Source: CBDFKV01 sp965249035
GTDB taxonomy: Bacteria; Pseudomonadota; Gammaproteobacteria; Arenicellales; Poriferihabitantaceae
Assembly: GCA_965249035.1 (NCBI GenBank)
Contig: CBDFKV010000002.1
Span: 1 to 64,000 of the forward strand
Direction of reading: 5' to 3'
Length of the DNA: 64,000 nucleotides
Shown: in pieces, positions 1 through 8,071 of the stretch
How positions within the stretch are numbered: position 1 is the first letter of the stretch
Layout of the letters: each line of letters opens with the position of its first letter
Notes under the pieces: model-generated
Database searches by the model: none
Seen by the model: only the letters and a program-made list of their open reading frames with translations
Told to the model about the DNA's origin: nothing
Position numbers and translations under genes: made by a program

Positions 1-23
1 TGGTTGTCCCGACTAGTTTTCGC

Positions 24-507
24 CTAGAAACAGGCGGATGAACAGTCAAATGCTCCAGTGTCCTCGCGACCAGTCGGAGCACCTTTGGTCTTTCGGCGGT
101 TATACCGAAAGGTAAACTCATCAAGGTAACTTTGCAGGCGCTTGGAACTTACCGCACCGTGATGAGTGGCCTATCAACCAGCGCTTTAGATTGGAGATAG
201 CCCAATGGCACTGTTGCAGTAAATCTTTCGCCTAACGCTGAGACTGGCTTTGTATCGACCATTTATGCTTGCGACCACCCAACGATCGAGAATTATAGCT
301 TGCTAATCCATCTGTAGTGACGTTCGCCTCCGGATCAATTTCTCTATCAGCAAAAATCACCAATAGAGGCTTCATCTTTGTTCGGCACATGATTGATTCT
401 GACTCTACCTCCTTGCTCAACACCGACCAACTCGTGACATGGGGCCTCATCAGGAAGCCGTGTTTCGAACTCTGGTAAAGTTTTCGAAAATGACCTCCAA
501 AGAACAT
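24..507 (-). pseudogene. Decayed ISXO2/IS1595-type transposase remnant
   Basis: Read on the minus strand, the open segment 507-235 contains EANVTTDGLASYN, typical of the ISXO2-like transposase core. A TAG at 232-234 interrupts it. The same frame continues through ISNLKRWLIG (from 198). A one-base shift near 178-180 then moves the reading to THHGAVSSKRLQSYLDEF and TFRYNRRK, ending at a TAG at 24-26. These pieces match the family's C-terminal signature in order, so this is a broken transposase and not a host gene. The N-terminal zinc-ribbon part was not found. The sequence at 1-10 (tggttgtccc) could be part of an element end, but no partner end was located. Confidence 0.75.
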
Positions 508-798
508 CTCTTTTTCTTGGTTAATCTGTGTAAATATTTGTTTTATAGGGATTAAAATATAATACTTGAGTGATGCGGATAGCCATACAATTAATACCTG
601 TGCGCGCTTACGTTCAGTACTCCTAAATAGCTATATTCTGGCCAGACAACAGATTCTGACTCGGCCAGACCTACTCTACTAACTGCAATGGCAGCACAGG
701 TAACCTATGTCGTGGCTGTCAAACTAAAGCTATATGATGGGAGGTCTTACTGAGCCACTGCTGGCCGAGTTAGTTGGCACGACGTTTGACCCGTGTCT
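508..798. other. Gene-free stretch between transposase remnant and cytochrome b gene
   Basis: No convincing reading frame, hairpin-plus-T-run terminator or promoter was recognised here. It lies downstream of the cytochrome operon, whose last stop is at 799. It may include further decayed insertion-sequence DNA, but nothing in it can be assigned. Confidence 0.4.
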
Positions 799-1632
799 TT
801 ATAATAGGGTCAGCGCACCAAAATTTAGCAACGCGAAAATCAGCAAAAACAGTCCCAGTGCGATAATTGCATAGCCGCCTAGGAAGTAGAGGATACGCAA
901 TGGCACCGGTGGTTCAGGCACCATCAGCTTATCTAATCGCCCTTCTTTTTCTAGCCGAGCGACCCACTCAGGATGTTCCTCACGGGCATCTTCAAGGGAT
1001 ATGGTGCCGTCAAACATGGACGCATTAAAGGGCAACGCTGTCGGCCGAAAGTTCTCAACGTAGAAGTGCACCGTAAAAACATGGCCCATAGCCAATACGG
1101 CCTCAATGCGGTGAACCCATAGAGCAATATTCAGTAACCAACCTGGAATATAGTCGCTCGACAGTACCGGGTTGTAAAGCATCAAGCCAGTTATACCAAC
1201 GATCACCAGCCCCCACCATACTGCCCAGTAATCAAATTTCTCCCACCAGCTCCAGCGGTCGAATCGTGGCGCTTTTGCAAGGCCGAAAATCCACAAAAAA
1301 TGCTGAAAAAACCCTTTGATGTCAACCCATTGGAAGACTAACGTGTCGGGCCCCAGCAATGAGCGGGGAAAACGCTTCCAATCAATTCGGGCTAACAAGT
1401 AGATGAGGTGGAATGCAAAGCCTGCTAAAAAGAACAGCCCCGCGATACGGTGCCAATCCAGCGCACCCTGGTAGCCGCCAAAGGGGGCCGCTAACAGCTG
1501 TCCCCAGGCTGTTTCGATATACATCCAAGCCAGGCCTGTCAAACCCAGCGTCATGAATAAAATTATCAGGAGTAAATGCCATAGCCTATGCGTTACGGTA
1601 AAACGCTTAAGTCGCTTTTGGTTAGCGGGCAT
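799..1632 (-). CDS. Membrane cytochrome b (FdnI/cytochrome b561-like), quinol-linked subunit
   Basis: A protein of 277 residues with about five hydrophobic helices. Histidines occur at helix ends (HRLWH near the N terminus, DWHRIAG, WVHRIE, MGHVFTVHF), as in dihaem cytochrome b subunits of the formate dehydrogenase gamma/b561 superfamily. It probably exchanges electrons between the quinone pool and the multihaem cytochromes encoded just upstream. The ATG at 1632 is preferred because AGGTG lies 6 bases before it; a GTG at 1641 is the alternative. The start overlaps the end of the trihaem gene by 11 bases, so translation is likely coupled. Third gene of the operon. The precise family and direction of electron flow are inferred. 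Confidence 0.75.
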   Translation of the reverse strand: MPANQKRLKRFTVTHRLWHLLLIILFMTLGLTGLAWMYIETAWGQLLAAPFGGYQGALDWHRIAGLFFLAGFAFHLIYLLARIDWKRFPRSLLGPDTLVFQWVDIKGFFQHFLWIFGLAKAPRFDRWSWWEKFDYWAVWWGLVIVGITGLMLYNPVLSSDYIPGWLLNIALWVHRIEAVLAMGHVFTVHFYVENFRPTALPFNASMFDGTISLEDAREEHPEWVARLEKEGRLDKLMVPEPPVPLRILYFLGGYAIIALGLFLLIFALLNFGALTLL

Positions 1633-2275
1633 GAGATTCACCTGCCCGAAACTTATCGATTAGCTCCCGCACACCCCATATCAACACATACGGAATAAAG
1701 AAAAGGAAGACGCCGCCTGCAAGAATAACCATGATCCAGGTCGCATAGTAAAGCGCAGGGAAGTCTTTACGTGTGGCGCTGGCCAGCGGATTGGGCTCAT
1801 GGACTACGTAGGTAGCAAACGAAGGGGTTGCGCCTTCATGACACTTGGCGCATACATAGGCGTGGCGCCGTATTGGATTCATTGCAGAGTAGTACTGATG
1901 CACACCTGCAATTGGCTTGTCACGATGACATTGCACGCAGGTGATGTTCATGCGCGTCATATGCATGTCTTTAGAGTGGTTGCGATGACAATCAATACAA
2001 AGACTTCTAGGACTGTAATCAGCCACGTCAGCATGTGCATCTGCCTTGAATGAGGATTTTCGGACTCCGCCTTGGTTTGGGCCAGCTGCCGACAGCCAGT
2101 CGAGTTTCCCTGGTTGTTGCTTATACTGTCGATACGACCCTGGTAAGGTGTCTTGATCGCGGTAAAAACCAGTACTGGTCACCTCTGACCCGGCTGAGCT
2201 GGTAGCCTGAGCTGCAGCAGGCGCAGCTACAGCCAAGACCGCGGCCATCCCGAATATCATGTTTAAGAAGAACAT
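1622..2275 (-). CDS. Membrane-anchored trihaem cytochrome c
   Basis: From the ATG at 2275 the protein has 217 residues and begins with a hydrophobic export signal ending AAPAAAQA. Three CxxCH haem-binding motifs follow in the mature part (CIDCH, CVQCH, CAKCH). A single membrane helix (ATWIMVILAGGVFLFF) lies near the C terminus. It is therefore a periplasmic trihaem domain tethered to the membrane, suited to pass electrons between the cytochrome b and the octahaem protein. A GTG at 2317 overlaps the preceding stop by 11 bases and would add 14 residues; the ATG gives the more normal signal peptide, although neither start has a strong ribosome site. The protein was not recognised as a named family such as NapC/NirT. 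Confidence 0.75.
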   Translation of the reverse strand: MFFLNMIFGMAAVLAVAAPAAAQATSSAGSEVTSTGFYRDQDTLPGSYRQYKQQPGKLDWLSAAGPNQGGVRKSSFKADAHADVADYSPRSLCIDCHRNHSKDMHMTRMNITCVQCHRDKPIAGVHQYYSAMNPIRRHAYVCAKCHEGATPSFATYVVHEPNPLASATRKDFPALYYATWIMVILAGGVFLFFIPYVLIWGVRELIDKFRAGESHAR

Positions 2276-2306
2276 AGCCCGTTCTCTGCTGAATACAGGA
2301 ACGCTG

Positions 2307-3536
2307 TCAGTCTTCACCCAGTGCGACAGGGGTACGAGCGGTCAGCTCATCCCATTTCTTTTGCAATTCTGCCGGATCCTCATCCTTATGCTTGTGGCAC
2401 GTTTGACAGGAATTCGGGATACCAATTTCCACCGTCATCTTAGGAAGAATAGCGGTGAATATATGGCTACGGATATCACCGGATTCTGCACTTTTAGCGA
2501 TACGTGGCATATGGCAGTTGGCGCAATTACCGAAAGAGTGGATTGAATGCGCACCCACCTGCGAGGTTTGTTCATGACAGGAAATGCAGAGTTGATCGCC
2601 TTGGACCTTGGTCTTGCCTGCAAACACTGGGTTCCCCAGTTCATGGACAACGTGACAAGTCACGCAGCTAACTCCTGAGTCGGCGTGCTTGGACTTGGTC
2701 CAGTCGATATACTGCTGATGATGACCTTTCGAGAATTCGTTCGAGTAAAGATGCTTGTCTCCGGTTTCGATGGACTGGTAGTAGACCTCCAGCGCTTTGC
2801 CCGGACGATAGCCAACCGGCCATCCCGCTCCATCCAACTTGGTCGCTTTGCCTCGATTGTGACAGGAGCCACAGATTTGTGTGGCGACACCGCCAGTCAA
2901 TTTTGCTGGGTTAACGATGGTTGCCCGTTTCTCGAAGGTTTCATCCACAGGTAGAGCTGCGTGATGTGACCCCGGCCCATGGCAGGCCTCACAGCCGACG
3001 CCCGGCTCAACAAAGGTTTTCTCTTCCATATCGACACCGGTTGCATGGCAGCCGCCACACTTCTTCAGCCAAGGTCGTTCGGACCAGTCACCCTCGTGGT
3101 AATTCACCCAGCGCCCAGTATCGATATTGAATTGGGTCGGTGCAATTTTCAGGTCACCTTCGTGCATAACCAGATAGCGTTGTTTCCACTGGCTACCGAT
3201 GGTGTAGAGCACATCATCAGTTTTTGGCACGAAAAACTCTTCTGGAGAAACTTTGAGTTCCTTAGTTTCAGCCAGCTTAGTCAAATCAGCCCGAATGGTT
3301 GCTTCGTCTATATCGGTTACCAGGACATCGGCGTCTTTTTTCGCGTCCTGTAACATTTTGCTATGTAGAGTGCGCTTCCAGGCATCGTAGTGTTCCAGGT
3401 GACAGGTCTTACATACTTCGGAGCCTGTGTAGGCCTTAGGCTGCGAGAGCGCTGTCATGGGATTAAAGTTTGATTCTGCCCAGGCTGAATTGCTGAGACA
3501 AAATAATGCGATTACTGCCAGAAGATATACTCTCAT
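2307..3536 (-). CDS. Periplasmic octahaem cytochrome c
   Basis: Eight CxxCH motifs are visible in order: CKTCH, CGGCH, CEACH, CGSCH, CVTCH, CISCH, CANCH and CQTCH, with additional histidines suitable as distal ligands. The spacing resembles the cytochrome c554/multihaem CxxCH superfamily. It does not let me assign HAO, Otr, NrfA or another named enzyme. A signal peptide ends ..SAWA. The ATG at 3536 is chosen because GGAG lies 6 bases upstream and gives a clean signal peptide; the ATG at 3548 has no properly spaced site. First gene of an operon with the trihaem cytochrome and cytochrome b. The likely role is terminal reductase or electron-transfer protein in anaerobic respiration, substrate unknown. 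The FNR-type promoter upstream supports low-oxygen expression. Confidence 0.8.
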   Translation of the reverse strand: MRVYLLAVIALFCLSNSAWAESNFNPMTALSQPKAYTGSEVCKTCHLEHYDAWKRTLHSKMLQDAKKDADVLVTDIDEATIRADLTKLAETKELKVSPEEFFVPKTDDVLYTIGSQWKQRYLVMHEGDLKIAPTQFNIDTGRWVNYHEGDWSERPWLKKCGGCHATGVDMEEKTFVEPGVGCEACHGPGSHHAALPVDETFEKRATIVNPAKLTGGVATQICGSCHNRGKATKLDGAGWPVGYRPGKALEVYYQSIETGDKHLYSNEFSKGHHQQYIDWTKSKHADSGVSCVTCHVVHELGNPVFAGKTKVQGDQLCISCHEQTSQVGAHSIHSFGNCANCHMPRIAKSAESGDIRSHIFTAILPKMTVEIGIPNSCQTCHKHKDEDPAELQKKWDELTARTPVALGED

Positions 3537-3595
3537 GACTTGCTCCATCCTTCTCGTTAACGGGTTATATAAATAATTGGGTTAGGCTTTGGGCT

Positions 3596-3637
3596 AGTGT
3601 AAAACACGGAAGCATCACAAACTTTGATGCACATCAA
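3596..3637 (-). promoter_or_regulatory. FNR/ANR-type box and -10 element of the octahaem cytochrome operon
   Basis: TTGATGCACATCAA at 3624-3637 is an exact TTGAT-N4-ATCAA palindrome, the known FNR/ANR/DNR consensus. On the minus strand a -10-like TACACT occupies 3601-3596. This puts the start site near 3589 and the box centre at about -41.5, the class II activation position. The octahaem start at 3536 is about 50 bases further on. The remaining upstream DNA, 3640-3862, holds nothing else that I recognise before the insertion-sequence end. Confidence 0.75.
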
Positions 3638-3864
3638 GTTTTTTGAATATACTAATGTTTGATCCTGAAAATGTGTGTAACAAGGTACGTGTGCGTGCCC
3701 GCATTTCGAGTGACCACTTATAAAACCATCCAACGTGAATCTGCTCATTGCTGCCCTACTTAACGGCATAAAAAGCGGCCTAAATCTCGATGGATTGATA
3801 CAATTGCAGTGGAACCTCGCGCGGAAAAACCATGAGATTCAAAAATATGTATTGCGGCAAGTTA

Positions 3865-3883
3865 TTAACCTAGCATTCAAATA
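3865..3883 (+). repeat. Left terminal inverted repeat of the IS630-family element
   Basis: TTAACCTAGCATTCAAATA, matching the reverse complement of 4942-4960 at 18 of 19 positions. The adjacent TA (3863-3864) is the target site copy. Confidence 0.85.
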
Positions 3884-3904
3884 CATGAATTGATATAATC
3901 AGGC

Positions 3905-4939
3905 ATGCTTAAAATTGATGCCCGCAAACGCAGTACAGAAGTGCAGCAACACAACCGTAATCAAGCGATTCGCTTATATTTAGAAGGCATGAGTCGTCAG
4001 GAAATAGCCCGCATAGTTGATGTTCACTATGGCACCGTCAGTGAATGGATACGCCGCTATGAAAAAGGCGGGGTTGAAGGGTTAGCGGTTGGTAAACGAG
4101 GTCGTCGCGAAGGTGATGGACGTAAGCTAAGGGTTGCTCAAGAGCAACGACTGCAAGAGATAGTAGTTGGCAAGAACCCCGAACAGATGCAATTGCCATT
4201 CGCTTTGTGGAGTAGCTCGGCAATAAGAGCCTTAGTGCTCGACCAGTGGCGAGTCGATCTGCCGCAGCGAACGATTAGCGCCTACATGAAGCGTTGGGGT
4301 TACACGCCACAAAAAGGGGCCAAACGAGCTTACGAGCGATCAGATAAAGCCACCCAGGAATGGTTAAAAAACACTTACCCGGCGATCAAGAAGCGTGCAG
4401 CTTTGCTTGATGGAGAGGTATTCTGGGGCGACGAAACGGGCATCAGCAATCAATGCCAACATGTACGCGGATACGCGCCCAAAGGGCAAACGCCGATCAT
4501 ACAAACTCAGGCAAAACGGTTTCGCACCAACCTGATTTCAGCAGTTAACAACCAGGGTAAGTTACGATTCATGATCTATCAGGAAACGATGACAGCGAAA
4601 GTATTGATCCGGTTCATGAAGCGGTTGATCAAAGATTCGGATCGAAGGGTATTTCTGATATTGGACAACTTGCGTGTCCACCATGCCAAGATTGTAAAGG
4701 CTTGGTTGGGTAAGAACAAAGACCGGATTGAAGTGTACTATCTACCGGCGTATACGCCAGAAATGAACCCAGATGAATACCTGAATTGTGATCTTAAGCA
4801 GGGAATTCGTGCCTCATCACCTGCCCGGACACAGGGGCAACTTGAGAAAAAAGTGCTTAGCCATATGAGAAAACTGCAAGCTTTGCCTAGTCGGGTGAAA
4901 AGCTACTTTCTACACCCAGCAATTCAGTACGCAGCTTAA
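3905..4939 (+). CDS. IS630-family transposase
   Basis: This 344-residue DDE transposase catalyses cut-and-paste movement of the surrounding element. Residues 1-60 form a helix-turn-helix region (RLYLEGMSRQEIARIVDVHYGTVSEWIRRY). The catalytic triad is recognisable as WGDETG (about residue 176), LILDNLRVHH (about 253) and TPEMNPDEYLN (about 285-295), as expected for IS630. The length is normal and there is no interruption, in contrast to the decayed transposase at the left end of the window. The ATG at 3905 lies 22 bases inside the left inverted repeat. Confidence 0.92.
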   Translation: MLKIDARKRSTEVQQHNRNQAIRLYLEGMSRQEIARIVDVHYGTVSEWIRRYEKGGVEGLAVGKRGRREGDGRKLRVAQEQRLQEIVVGKNPEQMQLPFALWSSSAIRALVLDQWRVDLPQRTISAYMKRWGYTPQKGAKRAYERSDKATQEWLKNTYPAIKKRAALLDGEVFWGDETGISNQCQHVRGYAPKGQTPIIQTQAKRFRTNLISAVNNQGKLRFMIYQETMTAKVLIRFMKRLIKDSDRRVFLILDNLRVHHAKIVKAWLGKNKDRIEVYYLPAYTPEMNPDEYLNCDLKQGIRASSPARTQGQLEKKVLSHMRKLQALPSRVKSYFLHPAIQYAA

Positions 4940-4941
4940 TC

Positions 4942-4960
4942 TATTTGAATGCTGGGTTAA
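4942..4960 (-). repeat. Right terminal inverted repeat of the IS630-family element
   Basis: TATTTGAATGCTGGGTTAA, the inverse of the left end with one mismatch, followed by TA at 4961-4962. Confidence 0.85.
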
Positions 4961-4983
4961 TAGTAAAGATCACACCTAGATTG

Positions 4984-5619
4984 ATGCCCCATAGGTCAAT
5001 ACGGTTACTCTGCGTCATGTTTGTCGCACTTCCCTTACTCAATGGCTGTGCAACTGTCAAAAAAGGCCTTTATCCTGCCCCAGAAAACCACCCTGATAAC
5101 CGCGCTATCTATCTAATTTACAAATCAAACCACACAGGAATAGCATTCGCTGTTAATGATAAGACGCCTTACCTCGATGACATACGCCAAGCATTCCCGG
5201 GCATTAATTGGCTAAAATTTAATTGGGGCGACCGGAAATGGTATGCTGGCGGCGCTAAAAACGCAGTGACTTCAACGGTAGCCTTGCTGGTGCCAACGAA
5301 CTCAGCACTACGGATCTCAAGCCTACCTAGCGCCCCTGAAACCTACTACACCAACCCAAAGCGCTACAATAAAGTAATGCTATCCAGCCAAGGCTTTGAG
5401 AACTTGTTGAAGTTTATCGAATCCAGCTTTCTACGCACCTCAAGCGGCCAAATACAAAAAATCCATTCGGGTAAAACCCCAACCCGCCAATACCAAGTAT
5501 TTGCCGCCAAAGGTAAATACCACCTGCTACGCAACTCTAATAGCTGGTCGAGTCAAGCGCTTGCGGTGGCAGGTGTTAGCCGCTCAATGCTTCAGTTGGT
5601 GGTGGGCGATATTGATTGA
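4984..5619 (+). CDS. DUF2459 (TIGR02117-like) lipoprotein
   Basis: A 211-residue protein starting with a lipoprotein signal; the lipobox LLNGC lies about 20 residues in, so it is probably anchored to a membrane on the periplasmic side. The body has the DUF2459 pattern: an early SNHTGIAF segment, then FNWGDRKWY, then a C-terminal RNSNSWSS. Members of this family are found near urease clusters in other bacteria, but their biochemical role is unknown and no urease gene is present here. A TTG at 4945 would start inside the insertion-sequence repeat, so the ATG at 4984 is chosen. The insertion lies immediately upstream, so the original promoter may be lost. Confidence 0.75.
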   Translation: MPHRSIRLLCVMFVALPLLNGCATVKKGLYPAPENHPDNRAIYLIYKSNHTGIAFAVNDKTPYLDDIRQAFPGINWLKFNWGDRKWYAGGAKNAVTSTVALLVPTNSALRISSLPSAPETYYTNPKRYNKVMLSSQGFENLLKFIESSFLRTSSGQIQKIHSGKTPTRQYQVFAAKGKYHLLRNSNSWSSQALAVAGVSRSMLQLVVGDID

Positions 5620-5661
5620 ATTAGTTAGCTACTAACCGATCGAGACTGACCCCATTGATTT

Positions 5662-6225
5662 TTAATTATCGATAAACAGGTGGCCCAGGTAGGCAAAGAC
5701 ACCCATCATTATTCCTGTAAATAATTGAGCATGCACCAGATAAGAAATTTTTCGCAGTTCTTTGGGTGTGTATCTCCAGCTAATAAACAATCCAAAGGCA
5801 GCTTGCCATACCACAAGAACTAATACCGCAGGAAAAAAGAGTATATGCATAGGCATACCCATAAGCACAATATGCAATAGTATTATTGCAACAGCACCAA
5901 TGCCAAAATAGATATGGGTTCGATCTAAGAGTTTGATTAGCTTCTGAAAGGGGCCTGCATCAATAGGTGACGAATACTCAGGCAGCAATCGTTTCGACAA
6001 TGCTCCCTTACCCAGCAATAATTTTATTACCGTTCGGACATAAATAAACAACAGCAGCCACAATCCGATCTCACCAATACCTTCGCCTAGCTCGGTCAAA
6101 AAAGTTTCTCGCTCAGGAGTGGGTGGATAGAGTGAATGAGCATAAAAATAGTAACTAATTGAAACAACTATCGTGATTGCAGTAAATATGAGGATTTTTC
6201 TTAGTGCTTTTGACATTGGTTTCAT
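5662..6225 (-). CDS. Small membrane protein resembling cytochrome b561/ferric-reductase-like haem proteins
   Basis: A 187-residue protein with about five hydrophobic helices: one N-terminal, then near 50-70, 103-125, 130-152 and 165-185. Histidines are suitably placed for haem (DRTHIYFG, ILLHIVLMG, LVHAQLF, LGHLF). This spacing suggests a haem-binding membrane protein of the b561/ferric reductase transmembrane type. I cannot identify a specific family. It stands alone, convergent with the DUF2459 gene, with no partner oxidoreductase next to it. An internal ATG three codons downstream is an equally possible start. Confidence 0.55.
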   Translation of the reverse strand: MKPMSKALRKILIFTAITIVVSISYYFYAHSLYPPTPERETFLTELGEGIGEIGLWLLLFIYVRTVIKLLLGKGALSKRLLPEYSSPIDAGPFQKLIKLLDRTHIYFGIGAVAIILLHIVLMGMPMHILFFPAVLVLVVWQAAFGLFISWRYTPKELRKISYLVHAQLFTGIMMGVFAYLGHLFIDN

Positions 6226-6309
6226 TGAGTTATAGCTGACTTAATAGTGTTAATGATTGAAGAAACATGCGATTGCAAAGAACGCATAAAAACTTAACAG
6301 GATAAGGCC

Positions 6310-6338
6310 TAGGTTTAGAGAGGCTTTACCTAAACCTA
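6310..6338. other. Perfect inverted repeat between rnd and the b561-like gene
   Basis: TAGGTTTAG (6310-6318) and CTAAACCTA (6330-6338) form a 9-bp stem with an 11-base loop. It lies just downstream of the rnd stop on the minus strand. No T-run follows on that strand; a short TTTTAT follows on the plus strand. It may be a weak terminator or a 3'-end stabilising hairpin for rnd. Confidence 0.4.
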
Positions 6339-6362
6339 TTTTATACGAATGTATTCAACCGG

Positions 6363-7472
6363 TTACGCGTCATCACCCAACAACTGCAGCAGTTTTTTGC
6401 CAACCAACTCGCCACGCCAGCCCTGCAAAACCGGCTCATCGCGATCGCCCCGTACCAAGCGTTCAACGCTGGCACGGTTAGCCAATAACGCAGAGGCTAA
6501 TTGATTTTTTTCTGCCGTTTGACGGATACTGGCCATCAACGCTTGCGTGAGCTTGCGTTCCGCGCTGGTCAGTGGTTGATGGCCCAGCCAGATAGCGGTT
6601 GATGACTCCGCCAAACCTGCTTCTACCAATTGTAGTAATTGGGCGCCCAACTTTTCAACCAGCTTGGGGCTTAAGCCTTCTATGCCTTTTAAATCAGCCA
6701 ATGATTGCGGCTTGAGCCGTGCGATTTCGTGAATTGCTTGCTTGTTCAAAATCCATTCACGTGGCCGGTTACTCTGCTGCGCGCGTTTTTCTCTCCATAC
6801 TGCCAACTGCTTCGCGACCTGCTGGGAATCGGCGGGCAAGCGCCCCGAGCCTTTGAAATTCAGCCAACCATTGTCAGGCTCACTCGCCTTTTTTACCTTG
6901 TTGACCATCGCCTGGCACTCCGCTTGATGCCAATCCAGTCGTCCCTGCTGCTGTAGGCGATCGCTGAAGCGTTGGTATAGCTCAGGCAGGAATATCACGT
7001 CTTGCTCAGCATAACTGAGCTGCGCTTCGCTGAGTGGTCGCTGATGCCAGTTGGTACGGGTTTGGCCTTTGGGTATTTCCTCGTCGAATTCTTCCAGCAC
7101 GATTCCGGCATAGCCAATTTGGTCAGCAATCCCGAGAAAAGCGGCGGCAAGCTGGGTATCAAACAGCGGCGTTATCCACGCATCCAGGGTTTGCCCCAAG
7201 ACCTCAATGTCTTGATCAGCAGCGTGAAAAATCTTCACGCATTGGGGCGCTTGAAAGACGTCGGCCAAGGTACTCAAGTCATCCATCACCAGCGGGTCAA
7301 TGAGCGCACTACCCAGTGGTGAGATGATTTGTATCAGTGATAATTCCGCGTAATAGGTGCGCTCGCGCATAAATTCGGTGTCCACCCCCACCCATGGCTG
7401 ATCAATCAATGGTGCACAGAAGGCGTTTAATTGCGCCTCGGAGTCGATATAATCAAAGCTAGTTTTATTCAT
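6363..7472 (-). CDS. rnd: Ribonuclease D
   Basis: This 369-residue 3'-5' exoribonuclease takes part in tRNA 3'-end maturation. The DEDD nuclease domain occupies about residues 1-175, with VDTEFMRERTYYAEL (ExoI, D and E), FHAADQDIEVL (ExoII) and the YAEQDVIFLPELY Y-x3-D motif (ExoIII). An HRDC-type domain follows at about 215-290. Length and organisation match the family. It is divergent from the membrane protein gene at 7502, so the 29-base interval must hold both translation initiation regions. Confidence 0.93.
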   Translation of the reverse strand: MNKTSFDYIDSEAQLNAFCAPLIDQPWVGVDTEFMRERTYYAELSLIQIISPLGSALIDPLVMDDLSTLADVFQAPQCVKIFHAADQDIEVLGQTLDAWITPLFDTQLAAAFLGIADQIGYAGIVLEEFDEEIPKGQTRTNWHQRPLSEAQLSYAEQDVIFLPELYQRFSDRLQQQGRLDWHQAECQAMVNKVKKASEPDNGWLNFKGSGRLPADSQQVAKQLAVWREKRAQQSNRPREWILNKQAIHEIARLKPQSLADLKGIEGLSPKLVEKLGAQLLQLVEAGLAESSTAIWLGHQPLTSAERKLTQALMASIRQTAEKNQLASALLANRASVERLVRGDRDEPVLQGWRGELVGKKLLQLLGDDA

Positions 7473-7501
7473 CAGCCCATTTTAGTGGACGGAGTATCAT
7501 T

Positions 7502-8071
7502 TTGTACGCCTTGTTAAAGCCATTCGTTGATTTAATTTTCTTTCGCGGCAAACCGCAGGACATCCCCGCATCGCAGTCGTTGCTGATGGCAACCGTGCTG
7601 GCGTGTCTGGTCACGACGCTGATCAATAGCCTCAAAAATACTGATTTCGTCAGCGGGTTCATTTTATCGGCCGGTCAAATCGTCCTACTCGCCGGATTTT
7701 TGCTGTTCTTTTTAAATTTGCACCGCAAAAAAGAGCGTTTGGCGCAGACTTTAACCGCGCTATTTGGTGCTTTAACTCTATTGAATCTTCTCAGTTTACC
7801 GTTCAATGCCAAGCTTGAAGTCGATGCAGAAGGGGTGATGACAGCCAGCAATGGGATTATTCTCGTCAGCTTGATTCAAGTCTGGTTTTTCGTGATTATG
7901 GTGCGCGTCATCAAAGAATCGTTGGACATTTCGACCGTGCGCTCGGTAGCACTCAGCATTTCGATCAGCCTCGGCATCATGCTAGTTTTGGCAGCGTTTG
8001 TTACTCCACCAGTCGCGACGCCAGCGACACTGCCGGTCACGCCAACCGTTATGCCACCCACTACTCCATGA
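7502..8071 (+). CDS. Integral membrane protein of unknown function (TTG start), coupled to mpl
   Basis: A 189-residue protein with about five hydrophobic helices and a proline/threonine-rich C-terminal tail (TPPVATPATLPVTPTVMPPTTP). It may belong to the Yip1-like group of small membrane proteins, but I do not recognise it with certainty. The TTG at 7502 is supported by GGAG at 7491-7494, seven bases upstream, and no ATG lies nearby. The last codon overlaps the mpl start in an ATGA arrangement, so the two genes are translationally coupled. A link to cell-envelope work is suggested only by this neighbour. Confidence 0.7.
   Translation: MYALLKPFVDLIFFRGKPQDIPASQSLLMATVLACLVTTLINSLKNTDFVSGFILSAGQIVLLAGFLLFFLNLHRKKERLAQTLTALFGALTLLNLLSLPFNAKLEVDAEGVMTASNGIILVSLIQVWFFVIMVRVIKESLDISTVRSVALSISISLGIMLVLAAFVTPPVATPATLPVTPTVMPPTTP

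Larger units (their letters stand above)
3865..4960 (+). mobile_element. Complete IS630-family insertion sequence (about 1096 bp)
   Basis: Near-perfect inverted repeats bound the element (TTAACCTAGCATTCAAATA at the left end; the reverse complement of the right end differs at one base). The dinucleotide TA flanks each side at 3863-3864 and 4961-4962, the expected IS630/Tc1 target duplication. The single transposase gene inside is intact, so the element could be active. It lies 22 bases ahead of the ATG of the DUF2459 lipoprotein gene and so has displaced whatever originally lay upstream of it. Confidence 0.88.
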
